The notes below the pieces were generated by a model that saw only the letters and a program-made list of their open reading frames with translations, had not been told where the DNA came from and did no database searches. A DNA stretch of 64,000 bases. Origin: Leptospira sp. WS58.C1. GTDB lineage: Bacteria > Spirochaetota > Leptospiria > Leptospirales > Leptospiraceae. Made by a program: the position numbers and the translations under genes. The stretch covers positions 2,960,001 to 3,024,000 of the forward strand of contig NZ_CP162137.1 in NCBI RefSeq assembly GCF_040833995.1, in the 5' to 3' direction. Position 1 is the first letter of the stretch, and every line of letters starts with the position of its first letter. This document shows, piece after piece, positions 1-8,274 of this stretch.

Positions 1-178
1 AGGAATTCAAGTATTCGGAAACTAGGCAGTAATTTTCGTATAAGTCGATTGAGATCGGGACCTGAGGAATATCGCGATCATAGACCCGAAAACAAGTGAT
101 CCCCCTTCTCCTCGCCCATTTTTTCCAATGTTTGGACATCCTGGTCAAACGATTGGAGAACATTTCTAAATGTTTCAT
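1..178 (-). CDS. RlmK-like class I SAM-dependent rRNA methyltransferase, N-terminal part (runs off left edge)
   Basis: The first 59 codons of a protein continue past the left edge. The motifs NRLTRMSKHWKKWA and CFRVYDRDIPQVPISID resemble the start of the C-terminal (RlmK) half of RlmKL-type 23S rRNA methyltransferases, where an N-R-L segment precedes R-x-Y-D-x-D-x-P. The AdoMet-binding part lies outside the window. The ATG overlaps the TGA of the upstream dipeptidase gene (ATGA), so the two are probably translationally coupled. A second in-frame ATG five codons on is an alternative start. The family call rests on a short stretch only. Confidence 0.7.
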   Translation of the reverse strand, partial: MKHLEMFSNRLTRMSKHWKKWARRRGITCFRVYDRDIPQVPISIDLYENYCLVSEYLNS

Positions 179-834
179 TTCTCCCAAAGTTTCGGATCCA
201 CCTCTACTAAGGGATAAACTTTTGCATCCCCGTCGTTATAATGCCACCATTCGGAACTGATCTGTTTAAATCCATGCTTTGTCAGAATTCCAACAAGAAC
301 CTCCAGATTTTTAGAAACAACCGGTTCCAAGTCTTTGCGAAAGGGAGAAGCTTTGTATGTGAATTCGTCGTAAGCGCTTGGCATTTCCAATTCTTTTCCT
401 CTCGAATCTATAAGTGTGAGATCAACTGCTCCACCTCGATTATGAACGGAGCCTCCTTTAGTAGGATTTCCTACGTATCTTGGATTTGGAACTTTCTCCC
501 ATAAGATCTTTTGTGCATACGGAGGGCGATAGCCGTCCCAGATCTTAATCCTGTATCCATAACTTTGGAATTCGGAGTTGGCAGCCTTCAATTTTTCTGC
601 AGTCTCTTTTCTAAGTAAACAAGTTTGGAAAGGATAGATAACTGAGCCGGTAAAATTATTCGAAGTAGAATAACGTAGATCGATCTCTATATTCGGATCT
701 ATATCTTTTATGTTCACTAATCCTTTTTCGATCCTTAAGGAAGGTTTAACTTCTTCTAAATTTGGGACAGGAGATTTTTGGCAATAGAAGAAGTTAAGCA
801 GAAGTAAGATCGGACCGAAACTGCGGACTCTCAT
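175..834 (-). CDS. D-alanyl-D-alanine dipeptidase, VanX/DdpX family
   Basis: Predicted zinc D,D-dipeptidase that hydrolyses D-Ala-D-Ala outside the cytoplasm. Seen in the sequence: WDGYRPP, then SVHNRGGAVDLTL with the S-x-H-x6-D zinc motif (His131, Asp138), and SSEWWHY with catalytic Glu195 and zinc ligand His198, all expected in VanX. The frame stays open to 939, but that upstream part lies in a tandem repeat, so I choose the ATG at 834, which begins a basic-hydrophobic leader (MRVRSFGPILLLLNFFYC). Cys18 could be a lipidation site, but Tyr at -1 is poor for a lipobox. No clear Shine-Dalgarno sequence. Its stop overlaps the start of the methyltransferase gene. Confidence 0.8.
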   Translation of the reverse strand: MRVRSFGPILLLLNFFYCQKSPVPNLEEVKPSLRIEKGLVNIKDIDPNIEIDLRYSTSNNFTGSVIYPFQTCLLRKETAEKLKAANSEFQSYGYRIKIWDGYRPPYAQKILWEKVPNPRYVGNPTKGGSVHNRGGAVDLTLIDSRGKELEMPSAYDEFTYKASPFRKDLEPVVSKNLEVLVGILTKHGFKQISSEWWHYNDGDAKVYPLVEVDPKLWEK

Positions 835-872
835 GCAGGAGTTGATTTCGGTCCTTCTGCTCTGATTGTCAA

Positions 873-1101
873 GGACTTCAGGATCGAAGCGACTATAGCC
901 CGTTTCATAAAGGTAGTTATCGACCAATGACAAAGTCACGGGCTTCAGGAGCGAAGCGACTATAGTCCGTTTGAAAAGGCAAATTATGGACCAATAATAA
1001 AGCCGCGGGCTTCAGGAGCGAAGCGACTATAGTCCGTTTGAAAAGACAAATTATCGACCAATAACAAAGTCGCGGGCTTCAGGAGCGAAGCGACTATAGT
1101 C
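873..1101. repeat. 67-bp tandem repeat, about 3.4 copies
   Basis: Copies begin at 873, 940, 1007 and 1074; the last stops after about 28 bases. Copies 2 and 3 differ at only a few positions and copy 1 is more diverged. Each unit holds a small hairpin (GCTTC-AGGAGC-GAAGC) followed by the palindrome GACTATAGTC. The array lies between the dipeptidase and the NlpC/P60 gene, and its last partial unit enters the final codons of the latter. Copies abut directly, with no variable spacers. Confidence 0.9.
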
Positions 1102-1648
1102 TTCCGGCAAATACGAATCTAGTTTTGTAATAGTTCTCATCCAAAGAATTGACGGTTACACCTTTGACCACAGAAGCGTGTACAAACTTTCTATCTTTAA
1201 GATAGACTCCAACGTGGCTGATCTTCTCGCCGTATATATTAAAAAATACTAAATCTCCCTCTTGCAGATCGGATTCGGGTATTTTTTTAACCTGTTTGGA
1301 AATGCTTTCGGAAGACCCTGTGATCGTTTTGGAATACGCTTTTTGCACCAACTTGGCGGCAAGACTGGAGCAGTCTATCCCGGACTCGTTTTTGCTGTTG
1401 TCTTTATGAGGAGTGCCGATCCAACGTTGGGCTTCCTTAAACAATTCCAAATTACTTTTGGGATCGATCTCTAATTTCCAAGTTTCGGAAAAGTAATTTT
1501 GGACTTCCTTCTCAGAAAATGATTTTGCCTGGTCTGCGACGAGGACCAAAGCGAAAAAAGGTATGATCAAAAAAGAAAGCGATCCTAAATTTGGAAGAAC
1601 TTTCTCTTTCCATAAAACTAGAATTTTTTGGACTCCGTTCAAGATCAT
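1094..1648 (-). CDS. NlpC/P60-family peptidoglycan hydrolase
   Basis: A 184-residue protein with one hydrophobic segment at about 21-38 (signal or anchor) and a C-terminal NlpC/P60 domain. The catalytic triad pattern is visible: Cys93 in GIDCSS, His145 in SHVGVYL and His157 in FVHAS. Such enzymes cleave D-gamma-glutamyl-diaminopimelate bonds in the periplasm. The ATG start follows no strong Shine-Dalgarno. The last codons lie in the 67-bp repeat, which may have replaced the original C-terminus, though the domain itself looks complete. The neighbouring D,D-dipeptidase also fits a cell-wall role. Confidence 0.85.
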   Translation of the reverse strand: MILNGVQKILVLWKEKVLPNLGSLSFLIIPFFALVLVADQAKSFSEKEVQNYFSETWKLEIDPKSNLELFKEAQRWIGTPHKDNSKNESGIDCSSLAAKLVQKAYSKTITGSSESISKQVKKIPESDLQEGDLVFFNIYGEKISHVGVYLKDRKFVHASVVKGVTVNSLDENYYKTRFVFAGRL

Positions 1649-1720
1649 GCTTATCTGACCCTTTTCGAACGGATCCGGTTTCTTTTTTTCTAGTTCGAAG
1701 CAATTACAATTTTGCGTTTC

Positions 1721-2665
1721 TCAGCCGATCTCCCACACAAATTCTCTGATTTTTTCACTGACCACATCAGGGATCGTTCTTTGGATCCAGTGATTGCTAT
1801 CGTACGTATATTCTCGATAGGAATCGCAAATCCTTTCATGAAGTCTATATAACTCCGGTCGGATCGCAAAATCTTTGAGCGGAATTAGAACTTGGACCGG
1901 CACCTTGATATGTTTCGGCTCCGGATACGTTTCCCCTCTAAGCAACTCTCTATACAAATTCACATTGGAGACGGTGGTCGCTACAATCTCTTCCTTGGAT
2001 TTATTTCTAAGGATATCATTCTTAGGAACGCCTCCGGAATTCATCGTATACTTCCAGAAAAATTTACTGAAAGTCCTCCAGATCCATTCAGGAACGAAAG
2101 GAATTTGGAAATATAGAATGTACCAAGATCTTTTAAGTTGAGAAAGTGCCTTGTACAAAGAGATCGGATTTCCGGAAAAAGCCATTTGAAAAGCGCTCCT
2201 CTTCCCTAATACCGGATGCGGTCCGCCCATAGCAGTATAGGATTTTATCCAAACCGATCTTTGCTCGTCAGCAACAAATGCCCAACTGATCAAAGATCCC
2301 CAGTCATGAGCGACAAGATGTACAGGTTTATCGTTTCCGATGAACCGGATCACTGCTTCCAGATCTTCGAATATTCTACGAACATTATATGCTTTTTGTT
2401 TTTTGGGCTTATCCGATTTTCCGGAACCTCTGAGATCGAGAGCGGCTACATTATAATCCTCTTTTAAGGATTCCATCTGGTAGGACCAGACCCTATGATC
2501 GTCCGGATATCCATGAACGAATAAGACGGTCGGCCTGTTCGGTCTTTCTTTGGCTGTATGATTGTATTTTACATACAAAGAAACATCACCGTTCTGAACG
2601 AAGGTTTCCGTCCAAACTTCCGCCTTTTCCTTTTTTACTCCATTTTCCAGTTGGGTAGCCGCCAT
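1721..2665 (-). CDS. alpha/beta-fold hydrolase, epoxide hydrolase/dehalogenase-like
   Basis: A 314-residue alpha/beta hydrolase. FVHGYPDDHRVW at about 49-60 is the oxyanion-hole HG motif. VAHDWGS places an Asp nucleophile at 121, as in epoxide hydrolases and haloalkane dehalogenases rather than Ser esterases. Asp265 (PLKDF) and His292 (SNHW) complete the triad. There is no signal peptide, so it is cytoplasmic. It is the last gene after an SDR (18-nt gap) and a PF10118-type protein. That trio suggests modification of a hydrophobic or lipid substrate, but the substrate is not visible. Confidence 0.85.
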   Translation of the reverse strand: MAATQLENGVKKEKAEVWTETFVQNGDVSLYVKYNHTAKERPNRPTVLFVHGYPDDHRVWSYQMESLKEDYNVAALDLRGSGKSDKPKKQKAYNVRRIFEDLEAVIRFIGNDKPVHLVAHDWGSLISWAFVADEQRSVWIKSYTAMGGPHPVLGKRSAFQMAFSGNPISLYKALSQLKRSWYILYFQIPFVPEWIWRTFSKFFWKYTMNSGGVPKNDILRNKSKEEIVATTVSNVNLYRELLRGETYPEPKHIKVPVQVLIPLKDFAIRPELYRLHERICDSYREYTYDSNHWIQRTIPDVVSEKIREFVWEIG

Positions 2666-2683
2666 ATTTTCGCCTCTTACTAT

Positions 2684-3484
2684 TTAAGAAAATTTTTGTC
2701 CGAGTCTTTCCATTCCTCTTAAAAAACCGGGAGACAGTCTCGTCAAAAAGCGCAGTAACTTCGCGGTAAAACCCGGGAAGACATGCATCTTCTTTTTTTC
2801 AATCCCTCTCACTATGGCTCGAACCACCATCTGCGGACTGTCTACGATCAAAGGAGGAACTACTTTAGGTTTATCCGTTCCGAATTGCTGAGAATGTAGT
2901 ATGTTTGTATTTGCAAAAAAAGGATACACGTTAGTCGTATATATCCCCTGGTGTCTATAACCGGAATCCAACGCTTCTCCCAAGGCCCTGATCCCGAATT
3001 TGGATACGGAATAATATACCAATTCACCGGGGGCAGTGATCCCGGCACAGGAAGATAGATTTACGATCTGTCCGTATTTTCTTTCCAACATTGCAGGTAA
3101 GAATAAACGAGAAAGATAGATTGGAGCGTATAAGTTCACGTCCAAGATCAATTTCCATTTGTCCATAGGAACATCCAGTAATCTTCCGCCGAAAGCCAAA
3201 CCTGCGTTATTGACTAATATATCTATCTTAGGTTGGATCTTGATCGCTGCTTTATAAGCTTTTTCGCAACCTGATTCGCTGCTTAAATCCGCAGCAAAAC
3301 TTCCGAGTATTTTACCGGGTACAGGTTTGGAATTTTCCAAATAGAATTCAGGTTTTGTTTCAGGCGCTTTCATATCCGTAAGCACTAGATTGGCGCCTTT
3401 CTTTAACAGTTGTTTGGTTAATTCTTTCCCAAAACCACCGCTTGCTCCGGTGATTAAAATATTTTTCCCGCTTAATCTGCTCAT
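2684..3484 (-). CDS. short-chain dehydrogenase/reductase
   Basis: Classical SDR of 266 residues. The N-terminal Rossmann motif TGASGGFG is at 12-19, NNAG at 92-95, the catalytic Ser at 144-145 (NLSSCAG), and the YxxxK pair at Tyr158/Lys162 (YYSVSK). Asp37 after the second beta strand hints at NAD(H) preference, which is an inference. The C-terminal 40 residues are basic and hydrophobic, as in membrane-associated SDRs. It overlaps the upstream metal-hydrolase gene by 4 bp (ATGA) and so is co-translated with it. Confidence 0.9.
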   Translation of the reverse strand: MSRLSGKNILITGASGGFGKELTKQLLKKGANLVLTDMKAPETKPEFYLENSKPVPGKILGSFAADLSSESGCEKAYKAAIKIQPKIDILVNNAGLAFGGRLLDVPMDKWKLILDVNLYAPIYLSRLFLPAMLERKYGQIVNLSSCAGITAPGELVYYSVSKFGIRALGEALDSGYRHQGIYTTNVYPFFANTNILHSQQFGTDKPKVVPPLIVDSPQMVVRAIVRGIEKKKMHVFPGFTAKLLRFLTRLSPGFLRGMERLGQKFS

Positions 3485-4329
3485 GCAATTTCCTTGTATT
3501 TATGCTCTGGGGATTCGAAGATCACTCTACTCAATTCCAGATTATCTTCTTGTTCCGGATGAAACCCGGGACGGAAGTATCTGAAGAATGCACCCGCCGC
3601 ATGAAAGAAGACCTTTTCGTCTATAAAGATAAAACGGAAAGCATCTTTTCTGGTTTTCCATTTAAAAGTAAGTCCCTCTTGCCAGAGAAGGATTTCCGCA
3701 CCTATAAATGTTGCCGCCCAGAACACGATAGTCACTCCGAGGAAAGTGATCATTCTTCTGAAATAATTTCCGCTGATATCCAAGAATACATCGTAAGCCG
3801 CAGATTTGTGTTCTATCTCTTCCGCTGCATGCCATTCCCAAAGGCGTTTCATTTCGGATTCCGCTTGGTCTAAGGCCTTGATCTGCAAGCCTATCGTCGC
3901 TACCAGAGAAGTATAATGCTCCGCCCCGGCTGTCGCCGCCAAACAAGACTTAGCTGACATGATCTTTTCCACGAAATTTACGAAGAAAGAATTCACAAAA
4001 TCGGTGAATGTTTTGATCTTAAAGCCTTGGTCTTCCAGTATTTTCCAGGTCTTTTTATGTTCTCCCGCATGTTGCGCTTCTTGGCCCATAAATGCTTTTG
4101 CGTTCCTAAGGACTCTTGGATCCTTAATATTTGGTAGAAATTTTTGTATACTTCTAATAAAAAATCTTTCTCCGTCCGGGAAAAACAATGTCCAGGTATT
4201 CAGAATATGGGTTTTATATGCTGAACCGTCCATCCAATGTTTGCTCGTGCCGTTCTCGCTAAATTCGAATTTAGGTTTTCTGACCGGATAAAAATGAAAA
4301 TCCTTATCCTGTAAAATTTCGCTGCTCAT
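3481..4329 (-). CDS. PF10118/COG3687-type predicted metal-dependent hydrolase
   Basis: A 282-residue protein with the ferritin-like metal pattern of this family: FMGQEAQHAGEH at 80-91, AEHYT at 136-140 and EWHAAEEIEHKSAAYDVF from 165. The Glu and His residues (E84, H87, H91, E137, H167, E171, H174) look like a di-metal site. A hydrophobic helix at about 194-216 suggests membrane contact. The family has no firmly assigned reaction that I can name. It begins an operon with an SDR and an alpha/beta hydrolase, so a role in lipid or hydrocarbon oxidation is an inference. Confidence 0.8.
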   Translation of the reverse strand: MSSEILQDKDFHFYPVRKPKFEFSENGTSKHWMDGSAYKTHILNTWTLFFPDGERFFIRSIQKFLPNIKDPRVLRNAKAFMGQEAQHAGEHKKTWKILEDQGFKIKTFTDFVNSFFVNFVEKIMSAKSCLAATAGAEHYTSLVATIGLQIKALDQAESEMKRLWEWHAAEEIEHKSAAYDVFLDISGNYFRRMITFLGVTIVFWAATFIGAEILLWQEGLTFKWKTRKDAFRFIFIDEKVFFHAAGAFFRYFRPGFHPEQEDNLELSRVIFESPEHKYKEIA

Positions 4330-4373
4330 AATAAGCCTTCTAATAAAATATTAAAATTCTTGAATGTATTTCA

Positions 4374-5327
4374 CTAAGCCGGGACTTTTTGTTTCTTAAC
4401 TGCAGGCTTAGAAGGGGACTTTGGTTTTTTCTTTTCCTTCCAAAGGCGAACATGAGGAAGATCCTCATCCAGCCAATACGCAGTCGAATCGGTAACCACT
4501 AAGATCTCCTCCCATTTTGCACCGAACGATTCAGACTCTTTTGCGCCGTTATAGATTTTACCTATATGCGGTTCTACCGCCCAGAGCCCGGGTTCCGCTC
4601 TGAAGTCGGAACCTTCTCCCCATAATGGCGAGTGCCCGGAAACTCCTGGGATCAGATCTTTGATCATTTGTGGAAATAAATAGGCGAATGTTTGGAACGG
4701 AAATCCGTTCACTCTTCCGCCTGGGAGATTATAAGCCGGGAGTCTTCCCACCTTATGCCCTAAAACTCCCTGGGGATAAATGGAATGGCAGTTAACGTAT
4801 CCGGAAGCACGGATCCTTGCATCCACTTCCAAATAGATCTCGGATAAGGTTCTTTCTTCCAAGACCCTTCTTAAAATTAATTCTCTGTATTCTTCTAAAT
4901 TTGCGAGCGCCTTGTCGTGTTCCGGATTTTTCCCGAAAGAAAATGCGTATCCAACGTCTGCGGCTCTTCCTGCAAACGTAGGAGCAACGTCCAGGATCAC
5001 AGCCATACCTTCTTCCAATCTGCGGTTGGAAGGTTGGAACTTTCCGCCAAAATGGGGAAGTAAACCTTCTCCATTTCTTAAATAATTCAGAGAGAGTGGA
5101 CGTTTGAATCCTCTGAATGCGGTCCGATCTCCGAACCATGCAAACCCATAATGGAAGAAGGATGTGCCACCTGCATTTCGGATATAGTCGTCTATCTTAC
5201 GGGCCGCTTCCTTTTCGGTGATCCCCGGATACAATTCCTTGCGTACGGATTCCACCGCTTCGTAAGCCAAGGCTTGCACTTTGCGGTAAGATTCTAGTTC
5301 TTCTTTAGGATATGTTTCACGGGACAT
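4374..5327 (-). CDS. M24-family metallopeptidase (aminopeptidase P/creatinase fold)
   Basis: A 317-residue pita-bread metallopeptidase. All five metal ligands of the family can be placed: Asp113 (ILDVAP), Asp124 (AADVGY), His191 (LGHKVGR), Glu252 (AVEPH) and Glu273 or 274 (KWEEILVVT). It lacks the N-terminal creatinase domain found in Xaa-Pro aminopeptidases, so it may be a single-domain dipeptidase or act on a non-peptide substrate. The C-terminus is a Lys/Pro-rich tail. There is no signal peptide. It lies between an AraC regulator (77-nt gap) and the PF10118 gene (44-nt gap), all on one strand. Confidence 0.85.
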   Translation of the reverse strand: MSRETYPKEELESYRKVQALAYEAVESVRKELYPGITEKEAARKIDDYIRNAGGTSFFHYGFAWFGDRTAFRGFKRPLSLNYLRNGEGLLPHFGGKFQPSNRRLEEGMAVILDVAPTFAGRAADVGYAFSFGKNPEHDKALANLEEYRELILRRVLEERTLSEIYLEVDARIRASGYVNCHSIYPQGVLGHKVGRLPAYNLPGGRVNGFPFQTFAYLFPQMIKDLIPGVSGHSPLWGEGSDFRAEPGLWAVEPHIGKIYNGAKESESFGAKWEEILVVTDSTAYWLDEDLPHVRLWKEKKKPKSPSKPAVKKQKVPA

Positions 5328-5404
5328 CGGTCTCTTCTCCTTCCTTGCGGAATCCGACAGGAAGGTTTTATCCTAACCGATATGTGAAAAACAATCGTCC
5401 GAAC

Positions 5405-6499
5405 TTATAGTTTGCTACCCTTTTTTCTCCATTCCAAAGGAGTCATTCCGGTGATTTTCAAGAACTGGGCGTTAAATGTGGACTTTGTATTAAAGCCTAC
5501 ATCATAAGCGATAGAGAGAACAGTGCGGTCCAAATCCTCTAATAGCAGTGCTTTAGCCTCTTCTACCCGAAATGAATTCAAGAATTCGTTGAAGTTTTTG
5601 CCGTAGGTTTCGTTTAAAATGCGGGAAAGTTGGTGGGGAGAGACCAATAGTTTTTCGGCAAAGTCCTGGATTTTCAGACTTTCTTCTTTGTATATTTTAT
5701 CGACCTCGACCAATTCCTTGATGCGGGAATGAAGATGGTCCAGATCCAATCCGTTCAGTTGGGTCCTTTCGTATCTTTTCTGTTGGATCTCCGACTTCAA
5801 AGAAATGAAAAAATTCGGATACCTTGCGGAGAATAAAAACACAAGAACGATCCCCAAAGTCTGGAAGCTAGAACCTGCCGCTAACAGAAATTGGTTCTTC
5901 AAAAAATATCCGAACCAACAAAGTTGTATCGTGGTAAACACTACGATCAGGATCGTATAAACCAAAGAAGAAAGCGGAATCTCAGTTTCCTTAGAAGCCT
6001 TTCTGAACAATACCCAAAGAAAGATGGAATACACCGTCTGGTGGATGGAACCGAAGATTGTGACCCCAGTCAGAATATCCACCTTGGATCCGAACATCGC
6101 ATTTCGGATATACTCTTTGATCTCTTCTGCAGGCAGAATGATATAAGCTGTTAACTCGCCTAGCAAGAGTAGAATGGCCGGGATAAAATGTTTTCCGATC
6201 CGGATCTCTCTGTCCAAGGCAAATTGGACCATATTTCTTGAAACCAAAAGTAAAGTAGGACCCACGGCCCAGACTGCAGGGAAGAATGCCGGCCAAAACC
6301 ATATATGATCCGCGGCCCATGGTAGCAAACCTAAGCCCAATCGACTCTCTACCAAGGCAAGAATGACAGCGAGATAGAAGATCCCGCCGGGTATCGCATT
6401 TTCCCTTTTTTTAGCGAGTTCCATCGCCGCGAGAAGTAGACAAAGTGCGGTCCCAAATTGGATCCAAAAATGAAGAAAAAAACCGGGCAGATGCTCCAA
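5405..6499 (-). CDS. membrane-bound AraC-family transcriptional regulator
   Basis: A 364-residue protein. About seven hydrophobic helices occupy residues 5-225, followed by a linker and a C-terminal AraC double helix-turn-helix from about 260. FAEKLLVSPHQLSRILNE is the first HTH; SIAYDVGFNTKSTFNAQFLKITGMTPLEWR is the second HTH with the AraC signature. A membrane sensor fused to a DNA-binding domain implies that it reads a membrane or external signal. It starts 127 bp from the divergent citrate-synthase-like gene and also heads the minus-strand series below it, so either could be its target. Confidence 0.85.
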   Translation of the reverse strand: MEHLPGFFLHFWIQFGTALCLLLAAMELAKKRENAIPGGIFYLAVILALVESRLGLGLLPWAADHIWFWPAFFPAVWAVGPTLLLVSRNMVQFALDREIRIGKHFIPAILLLLGELTAYIILPAEEIKEYIRNAMFGSKVDILTGVTIFGSIHQTVYSIFLWVLFRKASKETEIPLSSLVYTILIVVFTTIQLCWFGYFLKNQFLLAAGSSFQTLGIVLVFLFSARYPNFFISLKSEIQQKRYERTQLNGLDLDHLHSRIKELVEVDKIYKEESLKIQDFAEKLLVSPHQLSRILNETYGKNFNEFLNSFRVEEAKALLLEDLDRTVLSIAYDVGFNTKSTFNAQFLKITGMTPLEWRKKGSKL

Positions 6500-6626
6500 A
6501 ACAAAATTCCTTCGAAACTTCGGGTGAGTAAATCTAAGGCGAAAGTTTTGTCCAGCCGAAAGGGAAAATTGCAGTCGGCGCCAAGGAAGGTTTGACTATT
6601 GCACCCTTCCCTTGTTTCCTATCGGT

Positions 6627-7910
6627 ATGAGCGATTTCGTAGAGTTGAAATTCGGAGACCAAGTCCACCGCCTTCCTGTAATCACCGGAACGGACGGAAA
6701 TAAAGGAATCGATATTAGGGATTTGCATACTAAGACGGGACTAACATCTTACGATCCAGGTTTTTTTAATACAGCGTACGCCCAGAGTAAAATTTCCAGA
6801 AGAGATCCTCTCACCGGAGATTTACAATACAGAGGCTATGATGTCGCGGAATTAGTGCATTATTCCACTTTTGTAGAGACTAGCTACCTGCTGATTTACG
6901 GAGATCTTCCTAACGAAAAGCAGCTGAAAGAATTCTCCATGAAACTTTCCAAACATAGTTTGATCCACGAGGATATGATCAATCTATTCGACGGTTTCCC
7001 GGGAAGAGCTCACCCTCTTGCGGTACTTTCCGTAATGGTTTCTTCCTTATCCAGCTATTACCAGGACGAATACGAAGAATATCTGGATAGAGGCATCGAC
7101 CAAGCAGCCAGACTTTTGGCGAAGATCAGAACGATCTCCGCATTCTCCTACAAAAAAATGATAGGGCAACCTTTCGTTTATCCGTTGGATCGTCATCCGT
7201 ATTGTACGAATTTCTTATATATGCTTTTTTCCATTCCGTCGGTCAAATATCAACCTTCGGAAGAACATGATAGGATCCTGAACCAGCTTTGGATCTTGTA
7301 CGCGGATCATGAACAGAATGTTTCCAATACCACCGTCCAGTTGATCGGTTCCACTCAGGCAAATATATTCGCATCCGTTTCCTCGGCGATCAACGCGCTT
7401 TGGGGCTCCAGAGAAGGCGGAAGACAAGTAGCAGCGGTAGAGCTTATCGAAGATATTATCAAATCCAAACTTTCCGTTCCGGAATTTTTCGAAAGATTCA
7501 AAAAGGGAGAATCCCAACTTCACTCCACCTGCTTCGGTCACGATGCATACAAGGTAAAGAGCAAACGTTCTACCATCGCCCAAAAACTATTCTCCGAATT
7601 TTATAAGCAGAAGAAATTGGATCCGATCGCAGAGATCGCTCTACAAGTGGATGATTTCGTAAGTAAAGATCCTTTTTATCTGGAAAAAAATCTGTATCCG
7701 AACTTGGAGTTCTATAGTGCGATCCTATTCCATAGTTTAGGAATTCCTAAAGAACTTTTTACAGCAATGCAGGCGATCGGTAAACTTCCGGGTTGGCTGG
7801 CTCACTGGAGAGAACAAAGGATCGGCGTGAACTCATCTCATAAGGTACGTCCTCGTCAGATCTTTACGGGAGAAACTCACAGAAAGTACAAACAGATCCT
7901 GGAAAGATAA
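6627..7910 (+). CDS. citrate synthase-like protein lacking two catalytic residues
   Basis: A 427-residue protein that aligns along its whole length with type II (GltA) citrate synthase: N-terminal domain, GIDIRDL, ADHEQN (His228), VRPRQIFTG near the end. Two of the three catalytic residues are replaced. The PAHGGAN loop, which carries the E. coli His305, reads SREGGRQ with Glu263 in place of His. The GHRVYKxYDPR loop, which carries Asp362, reads GHDAYKVKSKRS with Ser312 in place of Asp. The frame is intact and shows no sign of decay, so it is probably kept for another reaction or a regulatory role. The ATG at 6627 matches the GltA N-terminus; a TTG at 6612 is less likely. No Shine-Dalgarno is visible; a GGAAGG/CCTTCC hairpin lies just upstream. 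Confidence 0.8.
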   Translation: MSDFVELKFGDQVHRLPVITGTDGNKGIDIRDLHTKTGLTSYDPGFFNTAYAQSKISRRDPLTGDLQYRGYDVAELVHYSTFVETSYLLIYGDLPNEKQLKEFSMKLSKHSLIHEDMINLFDGFPGRAHPLAVLSVMVSSLSSYYQDEYEEYLDRGIDQAARLLAKIRTISAFSYKKMIGQPFVYPLDRHPYCTNFLYMLFSIPSVKYQPSEEHDRILNQLWILYADHEQNVSNTTVQLIGSTQANIFASVSSAINALWGSREGGRQVAAVELIEDIIKSKLSVPEFFERFKKGESQLHSTCFGHDAYKVKSKRSTIAQKLFSEFYKQKKLDPIAEIALQVDDFVSKDPFYLEKNLYPNLEFYSAILFHSLGIPKELFTAMQAIGKLPGWLAHWREQRIGVNSSHKVRPRQIFTGETHRKYKQILER

Positions 7911-8274
7911 TCCTCCTTTTCAAAACCTCAGTCGCAATCGAATTGATCACATACTAAAACTGCACAAACGATTGCACTTAGGTTTTGCGGATCTCCCGGA
8001 TCGTTTAATTTTGTGCAAACTGCCAAGTACACCCCCGGGTGAGATCATCCTCTCTCGACTCCTTCTTCATTTTTTGATCGTTGCCCAAATAAGAGCATTG
8101 AAAAAGAAGAAGTGCGCAAACCCAGAAACTTCTCATATAACATCCAAAAGGCGATTGATCTTATAGCCGAAATCTCTTTTAACTCTGTGTCTCCAAAAAC
8201 AAAAAAAAACCGTCTCCTTTCGGAGCCGGTCTGAATAGGTTTCAATTCTGTAAGTTCGTTGATCTAAGATCTAA
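7911..8274. other. intergenic region between convergent genes
   Basis: About 360 bp between convergent genes. It holds the terminator of the minus-strand peroxidase gene at its right end, and an interrupted inverted repeat (TGCACAAACGAT at 7961-7972 against 8001-8017, with a 6-nt bulge) that could form a 3-prime stem on the citrate-synthase-like mRNA. The short open frames here on either strand show no recognisable motif and I do not call them. Confidence 0.5.
8200..8230 (-). terminator. Rho-independent terminator of the cytochrome-c peroxidase gene
   Basis: On the minus strand ACCGGCTCC and GGAGACGGT form a 9-bp stem with one mismatch and a GAAA loop, followed directly by a run of at least eight T. 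It lies 45 bp after the peroxidase stop codon. Confidence 0.9.

Noticed and set aside
835..939. Longer N-terminus for the VanX-like dipeptidase
   Set aside because: The added residues come from the tandem repeat and are not VanX-like, while the ATG at 834 begins a typical export leader.
873..1101. Possible CRISPR array
   Set aside because: The units abut without variable spacers and are 67 bp long; no cas gene is nearby. It is a simple tandem repeat.
7972..8245. Two small open frames on opposite strands in the intergenic region
   Set aside because: They overlap each other and a terminator, have no recognisable motif or ribosome site, and their composition looks like non-coding DNA.
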